From positions 1 to 21,428 of IMG/VR virus record IMGVR_UViG_3300044640_002310: a stretch of 21,428 bases of DNA; one strand, given 5' to 3'. Source of the DNA: a virus. The notes below the pieces were generated by a model. That model made no database searches. It was not told the origin of the DNA and saw nothing but the letters and a program-made list of their open reading frames with translations. This document shows positions 7,615 to 14,032 of this stretch, in pieces; position 1 is the first letter of the stretch; every line of letters begins with the position of its first letter. Position numbers and translations under genes: made by a program.

Positions 7615-8475
7615 TTAAATTATTCTTCCTCGATAAAGATTTTGCCAACGTGGGACCTTGATAATATCTACTTCGCGCCCCAAAGCTGCTATATAAATTG
7701 TTTCTGGACTCTCATTTAACCCTTTAAGCTCAGGTTGCAACTGATACCATTCCTCCATGTAATGGGAAGTCCAATCTTCAAACCTAGTTACGTTAGGGCT
7801 ATGGTAGGTTACATGCGGGCCTACAAAGTATTTATTCCATTTATTCACCCAGTTAACTACGCCTGCATTAATTCTTTCCTGTGCATCAGGATTTCTAGTG
7901 CTTGTGGCGTCGTGAGAGACTACTACTGATGGATCAGCTACTATCTTCCAGCCACCTAATCTTATTCTAGTCTGGAAATCAACTTCTTCTTGATGCCCGA
8001 TCTCTGTATCAAATCCACCGATTTCTTTGTATCGTTGACGATTTAAAATCCAACAAAATCCAACACCCCATAATATTTCCATATATCTTGTACGCTGTAT
8101 AGGGTAAGCTCCACCATTAGGAAAAGCCATAGCGACTTCATGATTAGATTCTAGATAACTAGCCAATTTCTCATCCCAACCACGAGTAATAGCATACGCA
8201 TCGTTGTCAAGATAGCCGACATTGTTAGTCTCTGCCCACTCCAGTATTTGATTGACTGCTCCGACATATCCACTATTGTGATCTAGAAATCTTGGAATGA
8301 TTCTTGAATCTTCACTAGCGTGTCTTTCAATAACTTCTCTGACACCTGGGTCAGTTGAGGCGTTGTCGACAACTAGAAAACGCCAATCAGAAGTAGAATT
8401 TTCTCTCATATTAATGAGCATCATATTTAACTTCTGAGGATTATTATAACTAGCAGTGCCCATATCTATTCTCAT
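7615..8475 (-). CDS. Family 2 glycosyltransferase (rhamnosyltransferase-like)
   Basis: 286 residues from ATG 8475, whose ATGA overlaps the TGA of the preceding gene; a GTG start at 8490 is possible but less likely. The N-terminus MRIDMGTASYNNPQKL, VVDNASTD (35-42), HNSGYVGAVNQ (66-76), the DxD-type LDNDA (89-93) and GGFDTEIGHQEEVDFQTR (153-170) are standard for GT-A family 2 enzymes of the rhamnosyl/galactofuranosyl type. D90/D92 would bind the sugar nucleotide and the EE-D stretch at 163-166 would supply the base. It works in the cytoplasm. Neighbouring reductase and methyltransferases suggest a methylated deoxysugar, which is inference. Confidence 0.87.
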   Translation of the reverse strand: MRIDMGTASYNNPQKLNMMLINMRENSTSDWRFLVVDNASTDPGVREVIERHASEDSRIIPRFLDHNSGYVGAVNQILEWAETNNVGYLDNDAYAITRGWDEKLASYLESNHEVAMAFPNGGAYPIQRTRYMEILWGVGFCWILNRQRYKEIGGFDTEIGHQEEVDFQTRIRLGGWKIVADPSVVVSHDATSTRNPDAQERINAGVVNWVNKWNKYFVGPHVTYHSPNVTRFEDWTSHYMEEWYQLQPELKGLNESPETIYIAALGREVDIIKVPRWQNLYRGRII

Positions 8476-9209
8476 GGCTTCACCCACCACTGTCCGTTTT
8501 CATGGCGTACAAAACCTATTCTTACTAACATAGGATCCCATTCCCATTCATATTTATTATTAATGGCTAGGTGCATCGGGATAGAATTTCCATGCTCAGC
8601 GTCGCCTATTCCGAATGCGTTATTAGGAATAAACACACCGTTTTTCTTTAGGCAATTAAAAATAGCTAAAGCCCATTCATCTACGTTTACGACATGCTCG
8701 AGAAAATCTAGGGCGACAACACCGTCAAACTTATTGCTACCAATTGTTGGTGCAAAGCTATCAGTGAATAAAGTTTTGATATCTAGATCAGGGCGCTTGC
8801 TAAATCGGTACTGTGCAAAGTTAGCTGTTTTACTATTTTCCAAATCATGGTATGTTGTCTTAATGCCCTGCTCGGCCATTCGCAAACTAAGAGTTCCAAT
8901 TCCATCACCAATGCTTAAAACATTCTTTTTTCCAGAATGAAATAAACCTAAGGAAATTCCCTCACACATACCCTTGTAATTAAATCCCTCATCCAAGTGA
9001 TACGCAGATAGTTCCCATATATATGAGTCTGTAGTTCTATACCAATTCAATAAAGAATTAGGATCGTCTACATTAGTGCTGTTGTCAATAAAATCTTTAG
9101 CCACTTCATGATGGTTCGCATGGAATCCAAGACTCAATCTATCTTTTGCATCTTTTAAACTTATTCCTAGAAATCCTGAAATAAGTTCTGCCTGGTTATC
9201 TATATTCAT
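8472..9209 (-). CDS. SAM-dependent methyltransferase of the glycan cassette
   Basis: 245 residues from ATG 9209, chosen over an in-frame ATG at 9227 because GGGAGAAAG precedes it and its ATGA overlaps the TGA of the upstream reductase gene. Motif I is VLSIGDGIGTLSLRMAEQG (97-115). FDGVVALDFLEHV (161-173) is the acidic post-motif region, and IFNCLKKNGVF (183-193) the strand 5 region. The N-terminal 90 residues form a helical cap with LNWYRTTDSYIWEL. It probably O- or C-methylates a sugar. The small-molecule substrate is unknown. Confidence 0.82.
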   Translation of the reverse strand: MNIDNQAELISGFLGISLKDAKDRLSLGFHANHHEVAKDFIDNSTNVDDPNSLLNWYRTTDSYIWELSAYHLDEGFNYKGMCEGISLGLFHSGKKNVLSIGDGIGTLSLRMAEQGIKTTYHDLENSKTANFAQYRFSKRPDLDIKTLFTDSFAPTIGSNKFDGVVALDFLEHVVNVDEWALAIFNCLKKNGVFIPNNAFGIGDAEHGNSIPMHLAINNKYEWEWDPMLVRIGFVRHENGQWWVKP

Positions 9210-10066
9210 TTTTTCACTTTCTCCCATAATAAATATGAGGACATTAATCCTTCTTCGTAGGAATCTATATACAATGACTTACACCAAGTTGTATCTTTAG
9301 GTCTTGGAGCAATACCTTTAAAGTGCTCGTGAGATACACCTTTGATTATAGGGTTAATGCATCCGTGTACATTATACTTTAAATCTCGTGCTATAGCAAA
9401 TCTGCTACACTTTATCGGAATGCCTAAATGAACTATTTTTTCTTTAGCGTTCTTAAAATCTAAAGCTCTATTCCAAAGAATCTTTGCGGCATCTTGTGCA
9501 AACAGTGGAGAAAAAAATCGATCATCAACTTGGAGCTGCACTTCATCTTCTATCATTGATTCTAAAGGATTCTTGCGACCAATATCTTGGAAAGGTCTTA
9601 CTCCAATTACGAAAGTTAATCTACATATTTCTGTATTTTGATGAGCTAAAACTATATGTTCAGCAGTTAGTTTTTGTTTTCCATAATGAGTTAGAGGATG
9701 CGCTATATCAGTAGTATTGTAGCATGAGTTATCTCCGCTAAAAATACCCTGAGTACTTCCTTGTATCAAGTACTTATTATTCTTCGTTACCCATGTGCAT
9801 AATGTTTTAACTAAATCAACATTTACGCTTACATATTTTTGTGGATCCGATTCAACTACATCAACTCTATTCTCTCCAGCTAAATTGATAATTACATCTG
9901 GATTTATAATGTCTAAATCTTTCCGAACATCTTGATGATCAACATCTATCCCATACCATCCGGGACTAGAAGTCTTTCTTGAATAAATTACTTCAACATC
10001 TTTTGGCTCATTAATTTTCATATGCTGACCGACAACACCGCCAGCACCTAATATAAGAACTTTCAT
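9206..10066 (-). CDS. NAD(P)-dependent epimerase/reductase of the extended SDR family (RmlD-like)
   Basis: 286 residues from ATG 10066, with AAGGA upstream; a frame opening further upstream to 10132 runs through the tRNA and is rejected. The N-terminus MKVLILGAGGVVGQH has the Rossmann GxxGxxG. DVIINLAGENRVDVVE (57-72) and the YxxxK catalytic pair HYGKQK (127-132, Y128 and K132) place it with dTDP-4-dehydrorhamnose reductase-like enzymes that finish deoxysugar nucleotides using NAD(P)H. It is the first protein gene of the glycan cassette, 24 nt after the tRNA. Exact product is not determinable. Confidence 0.85.
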   Translation of the reverse strand: MKVLILGAGGVVGQHMKINEPKDVEVIYSRKTSSPGWYGIDVDHQDVRKDLDIINPDVIINLAGENRVDVVESDPQKYVSVNVDLVKTLCTWVTKNNKYLIQGSTQGIFSGDNSCYNTTDIAHPLTHYGKQKLTAEHIVLAHQNTEICRLTFVIGVRPFQDIGRKNPLESMIEDEVQLQVDDRFFSPLFAQDAAKILWNRALDFKNAKEKIVHLGIPIKCSRFAIARDLKYNVHGCINPIIKGVSHEHFKGIAPRPKDTTWCKSLYIDSYEEGLMSSYLLWEKVKK

Positions 10067-10090
10067 ATTTCCTTCTTTAAAAATAGTATT

Positions 10091-10184
10091 TGGCGGAGAG
10101 GGTGGGATTTGAACCCACGGACATTTTTTCAAACGTCGACATCTTAGCAGGATGTTCCATTCAACCGAACTCTGGCACCTCTCC
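10091..10184 (-). tRNA. trnS-GCU: tRNA-Ser (anticodon GCT)
   Basis: A 94-nt class II tRNA on the minus strand. The acceptor stem GGAGAGG pairs with CCTCTCC, followed by discriminator G and an encoded CCA (10093-10091). The anticodon arm ACATC-CTGCTAA-GATGT has GCT at 10148-10146. The long variable arm folds as GACGTTT/AAATGTC with a GAAA loop, as expected for serine. The T arm is GTGGG-TTCAAAT-CCCAC. It decodes AGC/AGT. It lies between two phage genes read the same way, 8 nt after the exonuclease stop, so it is probably processed from a longer transcript. Confidence 0.96.
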
Positions 10185-10192
10185 TAAATTTA

Positions 10193-10951
10193 TTAGGAAA
10201 CTATACCAGGTTTTTCCACATCTTCTGACATTCTAGTTCTACTCCATGCTCCGCATGAGTTGCAGTACCACTGTTGGTACGTTGCTACTTGAGTGTATCG
10301 TTGTCCACGACGCTGCAAATCATCTGATCCACATATTGGGCAACAGCTTTCTCCTGAATATACATTGAGATTTGGATGATTAGCCATCCATGGTCTCAGC
10401 TTCATGTAAACATTTCTCAATAGATCCACATCTTGTTTGGCATACTTTGTCATAGTCTTCCATGCCTTCATGTCTCCACGCATGCATCCAGCCCATGTAG
10501 CAAAGCCGCCCGTATCCACCTTGGCACCTACGCCCAAGTGCTTGCCTAAGTTATCTAGTTTATTACTATTGAACATAAAGTATCTTCTAGCAGATTTTAA
10601 TGTATCAATTTGTTTTACTGGCGAGACCGGTCCTAGATTGTGGTAAACAAATCTTGCATTTGCTTTACGCATATCGAATCTATCTCCATTATGAGCAATA
10701 ACGATATCAGCTTCATCTAAGAGGTCCCATAACTTCTTTGCAACATGTATATCATTTTCTGGGTCTTTAGCATAGGTGTCTGGGAAATCTACGAGAGCAC
10801 AGACTTGTGTTTTATTTTCATGTTCCCATCTATATGAGACGCACAGTAAATACCATTCGCGTTCATGTTCAATAACATTTTGTTCAAAGTGACCCCAAAC
10901 ATAACTCAAGTTTGGTGCAGTTTCTATATCATAATAAAGTATCTTTGCCAT
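10193..10951 (-). CDS. DnaQ-like 3'-5' exonuclease (DEDDy) with C-terminal zinc ribbon
   Basis: 252 residues. YYDIETAPN (6-14) is motif Exo I with D8 and E10; IAHNGDRFDMRK (85-96) is Exo II with D90/D93; YAKQDVDLL (170-178) is Exo III with Y170 and D174, the DEDDy arrangement of family B polymerase proofreading domains and RNase_H_2-type nucleases. C204, C207, C230 and C233 form a C-terminal zinc ribbon, probably for nucleic acid binding. No polymerase domain is attached, so it acts alone or with a polymerase encoded elsewhere, in proofreading, repair or host DNA breakdown. Promoter signals lie upstream at 10996-11001 and 11055-11061. Confidence 0.88.
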   Translation of the reverse strand: MAKILYYDIETAPNLSYVWGHFEQNVIEHEREWYLLCVSYRWEHENKTQVCALVDFPDTYAKDPENDIHVAKKLWDLLDEADIVIAHNGDRFDMRKANARFVYHNLGPVSPVKQIDTLKSARRYFMFNSNKLDNLGKHLGVGAKVDTGGFATWAGCMRGDMKAWKTMTKYAKQDVDLLRNVYMKLRPWMANHPNLNVYSGESCCPICGSDDLQRRGQRYTQVATYQQWYCNSCGAWSRTRMSEDVEKPGIVS

Positions 10952-10995
10952 ATGTACCTGTTTCAGTCTGGCTTATGTATTTAATCGCTGTAATC

Positions 10996-11001
10996 ATTAT
11001 A
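10996..11001 (-). promoter_or_regulatory. Extended -10 promoter candidate for the exonuclease/tRNA/glycan unit
   Basis: On the minus strand TGTTATAAT carries a perfect TATAAT (11001-10996) with an upstream TG, the extended -10 form that does not need a -35. Transcription would start near 10989, leaving a leader of about 38 nt before ATG 10951. It directly follows the hairpin at 11009-11047. Confidence 0.5.
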
Positions 11002-11008
11002 ACACAAA

Positions 11009-11047
11009 TGGTGGTGCAGTGCTCTCTAAAGTCACACCACACCACCA
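11009..11047 (-). other. Hairpin in the 111-nt gap between 11063 and 10951
   Basis: TGGTGGTG (11009-11016) and CACCACCA (11040-11047) form an 8-bp stem that continues outward past one mismatch. The enclosed bases can add a short inner stem. On the minus transcript it follows the small-protein operon and precedes the promoter at 11001, so it may end or slow transcription, but no U-run follows it. It could also be a leader structure of transcripts started at 11061. Confidence 0.4.
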
Positions 11048-11054
11048 CTTTATA

Positions 11055-11061
11055 ATAGTAA
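11055..11061 (-). promoter_or_regulatory. TACTAT-type -10 element downstream of the lysis operon
   Basis: TTACTATTATAAAG read on the minus strand, heptamer at 11061-11055, just past the stop codon of the small gene at 11063. The next start codon (10951) is 103 nt away, much further than for the other copies, so this copy is less certain and would give a structured leader. Confidence 0.35.
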
Positions 11062-11062
11062 T

Positions 11063-11272
11063 TTATTTATTAACTGTTTTTAAAATTAAAAAGAATAATT
11101 TCTGTAGTTGTTCTTCGGTAGTGCTGAAAATCATTTCTTGATTATCTCCAAACGTCAATTTTATCACATGCCCCTTGATTAATCCGCCCTCTGTTGTTAT
11201 CATTGAAGTTGATGGAGTAATTTCTATATTCTTCATTGCTGGCATAAAACCAGCAAAGGTCATATCATCCAT
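11063..11272 (-). CDS. Small hypothetical protein, last gene of the lysis operon
   Basis: 69 residues. Its ATG overlaps the TAA of the preceding gene (TAATG at 11274-11270), a clear sign of coupled translation and of a real gene. The protein is mostly beta-type, with VIKLTFGDNQEMIFSTTEEQL at about 36-56 and a hydrophobic C-terminal helix LQKLFFLILKTV. Such a layout is like small phage proteins that score a read-out of a feature as strand pairs, but no family is recognised and no function is offered. Confidence 0.65.
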   Translation of the reverse strand: MDDMTFAGFMPAMKNIEITPSTSMITTEGGLIKGHVIKLTFGDNQEMIFSTTEEQLQKLFFLILKTVNK

Positions 11273-11544
11273 TATTTTTTCTTCTTAAGAGTTGATACAT
11301 TTCTTGGAGCTTGCCCTTTAGCCCCTTTGACTGGCGTGCCTTGTGCTCTTTTTCTTTGTACTGCACTCTTTCTTTGTGCGGGCGAAAGCGCATTTGCTTT
11401 TGCTACCGGTAAACACTTAGCATATCCGCCACCCTTACCAGAGGTTCCACAGGGTTGCCACTTACCATTCTTCTTAGGTGCACCAATGTTAACCCATTTT
11501 TGATTAAACCATTTAGTTAAGCCTACACCTTTTGGGCCAGCCAT
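11272..11544 (-). CDS. Small basic phage protein with Lys-rich tail
   Basis: 90 residues from ATG 11544, 6 nt after the previous stop. The core WFNQKWVNIGAPKKNGKWQ (12-30), then CG and KCLPVAKANALSPAQRKSAV, belongs to a family of small basic proteins I have seen in cyanophage and other aquatic phage genomes, without known role. Two Cys (C32 and C44) could form a bridge or bind metal. The end is KKKK. A nucleic-acid-binding or virion-internal role is possible from the charge alone. Confidence 0.75.
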   Translation of the reverse strand: MAGPKGVGLTKWFNQKWVNIGAPKKNGKWQPCGTSGKGGGYAKCLPVAKANALSPAQRKSAVQRKRAQGTPVKGAKGQAPRNVSTLKKKK

Positions 11545-11550
11545 ATTATA

Positions 11551-11727
11551 TCATTTCTTTTTTCTGGGAGCTGAAGTAGTTTTCCACGACCCGCCCATTG
11601 CTTTGTATTTTTTAGCCGCCCAAGCATTTGCATATGCTGAAGGATAGACATCAAACTTTGATTTTGCTTGCGACTTAGCTTGACTCCATAGCTTTGGATT
11701 CTTTGGAACATTTCTTTTCTCTGCCAT
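11551..11727 (-). CDS. 58-residue basic phage protein (VPKNPKLW...YANAWA family)
   Basis: A short gene in the frame ATG 11727 to TGA 11551. The product begins MAEKRNVPKNPKLWSQAKS, continues KFDVYPSAYANAWAAKKYKAMGG and ends APRKKK. The KNPxLW...KFxVYPSAYANAWA...YK..GG signature is widespread in large aquatic phages and giant viruses as a small conserved protein of unknown function (DUF5872-like, from memory). Its ATG overlaps the TAA of the upstream 38-residue gene. An overlapping open frame at 11523-11711 is a shadow of this gene. Confidence 0.85.
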   Translation of the reverse strand: MAEKRNVPKNPKLWSQAKSQAKSKFDVYPSAYANAWAAKKYKAMGGSWKTTSAPRKKK

Positions 11728-11843
11728 TACTTTTTTCTTTTCTTTAAATTTTTTTCATAATCATCTTTATAAAACTGACCTTTGTTTTTTTTATCTTTTT
11801 CAATTTCTTTTTTAATTTTATCAGATGCTTTTTTGGCTGTCAT
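11727..11843 (-). CDS. 38-residue highly charged protein
   Basis: ATG 11843 to TAA 11729-11727, with the TAA overlapping the ATG of the next gene (TAATG). The product, MTAKKASDKIKKEIEKDKKN followed by KGQFYKDDYEKN and LKKRKK, is a single amphipathic charged helix rich in Lys and Glu. It lies 2 nt after the stop of the holin-like gene. Coupling on both sides supports expression. No function can be assigned; it belongs to the set of tiny Lys-rich proteins of this phage. Confidence 0.6.
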   Translation of the reverse strand: MTAKKASDKIKKEIEKDKKNKGQFYKDDYEKNLKKRKK

Positions 11844-11845
11844 AA

Positions 11846-12151
11846 TTAGCTTCTATCTTGATCGTAAATCTGATATCCGCTATCTGTAGGCTTTGTTTCC
11901 TTGTCCTTCAAACCGTTTGCTGCGAGAACTCCTGACAAACATCCGGAAAGGAATAGAACTATTGGAACTAACAAGGAATCAATAAAAGCTTTGTCATTGG
12001 GACTCTGTTGGTCAATCGGCTGAGTAACGAATACTAAAGCATACATTACGCCACAAACAATGACTGTAAATGTAAATGCTAAAGTCGCACCCACAAATAA
12101 AACCATACGAGCTTTTATTTCACTATTTGTATATCTTTTCTTTTCATTCAT
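11846..12151 (-). CDS. Two-span membrane protein, holin-like
   Basis: 101 residues from ATG 12151, whose ATGA overlaps the TGA of the lipoprotein gene. After a basic N-terminus (NEKKRYTNSEIKARM) comes a first span ATLAFTFTVIVCGVMYALVF (about 20-41), an outside loop TQPIDQQSPNDKAF, a second span LLVPIVLFLSGCLSGVLAANG (about 59-80) and a charged tail. The size, topology and place two genes after the endolysin suit a holin or antiholin, though similar proteins of unknown role are common in actinophages. A rival holin candidate is at 15673-15939. Confidence 0.72.
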   Translation of the reverse strand: MNEKKRYTNSEIKARMVLFVGATLAFTFTVIVCGVMYALVFVTQPIDQQSPNDKAFIDSLLVPIVLFLSGCLSGVLAANGLKDKETKPTDSGYQIYDQDRS

Positions 12152-12339
12152 TGAGGTACACTCCCGTATATATCTTCTGGACATGTTCCAGAAGCTGTAC
12201 AAATTGGTGGTTTACAATCCGCACTCTCCCAATTAGCTGGATCTTGACATGGATATCTATACGAATCGTTACATCCGCTTAATAATCCCATGCAAAATGC
12301 ACCTAACACAGCTGCTAATAGTAAAATTACTTTACGCAT
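12148..12339 (-). CDS. Small phage lipoprotein
   Basis: 63 residues from ATG 12339, which overlaps the endolysin TGA (TGATG). The sequence MRKVILLLAAVLGAFCMGLL followed by SGC has a perfect lipobox with the lipid-carrying Cys at 23. The mature 41 residues hold four more Cys (38, 49, 54, 60), which could form two disulfides outside the membrane. Placed between endolysin and holin-like gene it may help lysis or exclude superinfecting phage. In a host without an outer membrane, a Rz1-type spanin role would not be expected. Confidence 0.75.
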   Translation of the reverse strand: MRKVILLLAAVLGAFCMGLLSGCNDSYRYPCQDPANWESADCKPPICTASGTCPEDIYGSVPQ

Positions 12340-13151
12340 CAGCCAAACATCTTCTTCCAAGTAACGGGACCCACAGAGCCGTCAGCAGTTAAGCCGTTAG
12401 CAGTCTGCCATGCCTTAAGTGAGGCAACAGACTTGGGTCCGAAATCACCATCAGCTTTTGCTCCGATGACTGCCTGAACGAGCATAGCAGATGCGCCTTT
12501 TGAGCCGAGTCCAACTGGAGTTCCTGGGTATTCAAATACCATTGGGCCAGCTTCTACTGCGCCACCAGATGGCTTTAAAGCCTCTGCTGAAACTTGCACA
12601 GAGCCATCAGGCGAAGCGTCACCTAGTGCATACTGCCAGTGCCAAGCTTCGAATTCTTTAGAGGCTGCGTTATTACCTTGTAGGTAGAAACCATACTTTG
12701 GTGCATTGGCGCACATCCACTCAAAACATTTTCCACCCATTGAGGTGAGTTTGCCATTGGCGTCATAGCCAAGGTCAATTGCTAGTCCCCAGCCGTGATT
12801 GGAACCCTTAAGGCCAGTTGGGTCTGGGGCAGCTGAGGGAGCTTTGCCCTTCTTCAACCACCAAGTCTTACCCTCATATTGACGAGTAACACCAGTGCCA
12901 GTGTCAGTTGTTACATAGCGATCCATAAACATTGACAACTGACCCTGGAATGAGCGGTAATCTCCAACGTTTTTAAGCTTAAAACCAGCAGCTAACGCAG
13001 CGTCGTACATCTTATTAAATTGTGCTGCGACTGGTGCATACATTTTTCCTCCAGTTTTTACTGAAGCGAGGACGCTTTCCGCTAATTGGCCATTCTTGTA
13101 TTGCTTAAGGGCAGTTGGGACAACTAGTTTTATGTAAGGGTATTGACTCAT
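12339..13151 (-). CDS. Endolysin: M15 D,D/L,D-carboxypeptidase-type catalytic domain plus PG_binding_1
   Basis: 270 residues from ATG 13151, with AGGAGAT upstream. The catalytic part (about 40-180) has the VanY/M15 zinc signature: GDYRSFQGQ (63-71), SNHGWGLAIDLGY (117-129; H119 and D126 bind zinc) and EAWHWQY (168-174; E168 catalytic, H171 zinc). A Ser/Ala-rich linker leads to a C-terminal peptidoglycan-binding domain (about 209-270) with GSKGASAMLVQAVIGAKADG and FGPKSVASLKAWQ. It cuts peptide bonds in the host peptidoglycan. It heads the lysis operon under the promoter at 13183-13189. The mid-peptide bond cut is not predictable. Confidence 0.93.
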   Translation of the reverse strand: MSQYPYIKLVVPTALKQYKNGQLAESVLASVKTGGKMYAPVAAQFNKMYDAALAAGFKLKNVGDYRSFQGQLSMFMDRYVTTDTGTGVTRQYEGKTWWLKKGKAPSAAPDPTGLKGSNHGWGLAIDLGYDANGKLTSMGGKCFEWMCANAPKYGFYLQGNNAASKEFEAWHWQYALGDASPDGSVQVSAEALKPSGGAVEAGPMVFEYPGTPVGLGSKGASAMLVQAVIGAKADGDFGPKSVASLKAWQTANGLTADGSVGPVTWKKMFG

Positions 13152-13182
13152 GTATTAATCTCCTATTTTCTTATTTAATATA

Positions 13183-13189
13183 ATAGTAA
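13183..13189 (-). promoter_or_regulatory. TACTAT-type -10 element of the lysis operon
   Basis: CATTACTATTATATTAA read on the minus strand, heptamer TTACTAT at 13189-13183, 31 nt before the endolysin ATG and inside the 42-nt gap after the second M15-like gene. The flanks GACAT upstream and AT-rich downstream match the copy at 15467 closely. Confidence 0.5.
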
Positions 13190-13193
13190 TGTC

Positions 13194-13826
13194 TTATTTG
13201 AAACTTGGCCAGCCACCATTTATAAACCTAAAAGTTTTAAAAGCTTTATTAAAGTTTGATATCATTAAAGATCCGTTGTCTGCCATTGCAGGACTTACCT
13301 CTATATGTATATGACTAGCTCCAATGGTTTTCCCACCGTGAGCTAGATGGGCACTCGCGTCCCAAATTTTCCACCCATAAAAATTTTCTGCTCCTTCTAC
13401 TGGAGGCTTATTGGCTTGTCTGTCACATCGATAGCCAGCTCCAAACATATTTCTTTCCGTATATATTTCTGGAGGATCAGAAGTAGGGCGTACAAAATAT
13501 GGAATAGCTGGTGTTTTAGTTCCTGGAACATATACTCCACAGTAATCATGTATTTCTTCTATGCCCAAACTATCTGGAACACCTGATAAAAATCTTAACA
13601 AATTTATATTTAGATATCTAAAATCACCATCTGCTGGAACTATAGGGCCAACATCAAAAGCTCTACCCGTATAATGCACAGACTTTATGTTAGTATTGAG
13701 TGTACCAAGAGGTTGCATTTGAAAATAATAGCAAATTCGATCATAGAGAGCTCGCACTCCAGGCCTAGATTTTTGTTTGCCAACTTTTACATCACTTGTA
13801 CCAGTATAGGGTCTATTCTTTTTCAT
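13194..13826 (-). CDS. Second M15-like zinc peptidase
   Basis: 210 residues. VHYTGRAFDVG (50-60) gives the H51/D58 pair of the HxxGxAxD zinc motif of D,D-peptidases, and ASHIHIEVSP (170-179) supplies the third His (H172 or H174) near the C-terminus. The middle section, EIHDYCGVYVPGTKT, and a long insert to residue 165 are not like VanY, so it may be a distinct subfamily. There is no cell-wall-binding domain or signal peptide. It could be a virion-associated lysin used at entry, or a helper to the endolysin. Its start overlaps the stop of the small basic gene (ATGA at 13826-13823). Confidence 0.75.
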   Translation of the reverse strand: MKKNRPYTGTSDVKVGKQKSRPGVRALYDRICYYFQMQPLGTLNTNIKSVHYTGRAFDVGPIVPADGDFRYLNINLLRFLSGVPDSLGIEEIHDYCGVYVPGTKTPAIPYFVRPTSDPPEIYTERNMFGAGYRCDRQANKPPVEGAENFYGWKIWDASAHLAHGGKTIGASHIHIEVSPAMADNGSLMISNFNKAFKTFRFINGGWPSFK

Positions 13827-14032
13827 TTTTTCTTATTTTTATTAGTAATCTTTTTTAAAGTCTTCGCAAAATTTGCCTGTTGTACAGTTAATTTGCTGTA
13901 CTTACCTGGATTTTTAGTAACTGCCGTAGCAAAACCTGCTGGAGTTTTACCAGCTTTTTTAGCTTTGGCAGTGAATGCTCCAGGTCTTTTAATGGCTTTT
14001 TGAATCCATTTTTTATCAGCTGGCTTTGCCAT
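13823..14032 (-). CDS. Small basic phage protein (WIQKAIKRPGAF family)
   Basis: 69 residues from ATG 14032, overlapping the end of the surface-protein gene by 17 nt. The product has KKWIQKAIKRPGAFTAKAKK (7-26), then TPAGFATAVTKNPGKYSKLT and ends KNKKK. The W-I-x-x-A-I-K-x-P-G-A-F core is familiar from small proteins of many tailed phages, of unknown function. It is strongly basic and probably helical, so nucleic-acid or virion binding is plausible but unproven. Confidence 0.8.
   Translation of the reverse strand: MAKPADKKWIQKAIKRPGAFTAKAKKAGKTPAGFATAVTKNPGKYSKLTVQQANFAKTLKKITNKNKKK

Noticed and set aside
10067-10132. N-terminal extension of the SDR gene (WVQIPPSPP)
   Set aside because: This peptide is the familiar read-through of a tRNA T-arm and acceptor end; the segment overlaps the tRNA-Ser gene, and AAGGA precedes the ATG at 10066.
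11523-11711. 62-residue open frame on the minus strand
   Set aside because: The other frame gives a recognisable conserved small protein (11551-11727) with coupled start and stop; this one is its shadow.
12148-12339. Rz1-type spanin
   Set aside because: It has a lipobox but no proline-rich mature part and no overlapping Rz partner, and the host looks Gram-positive.
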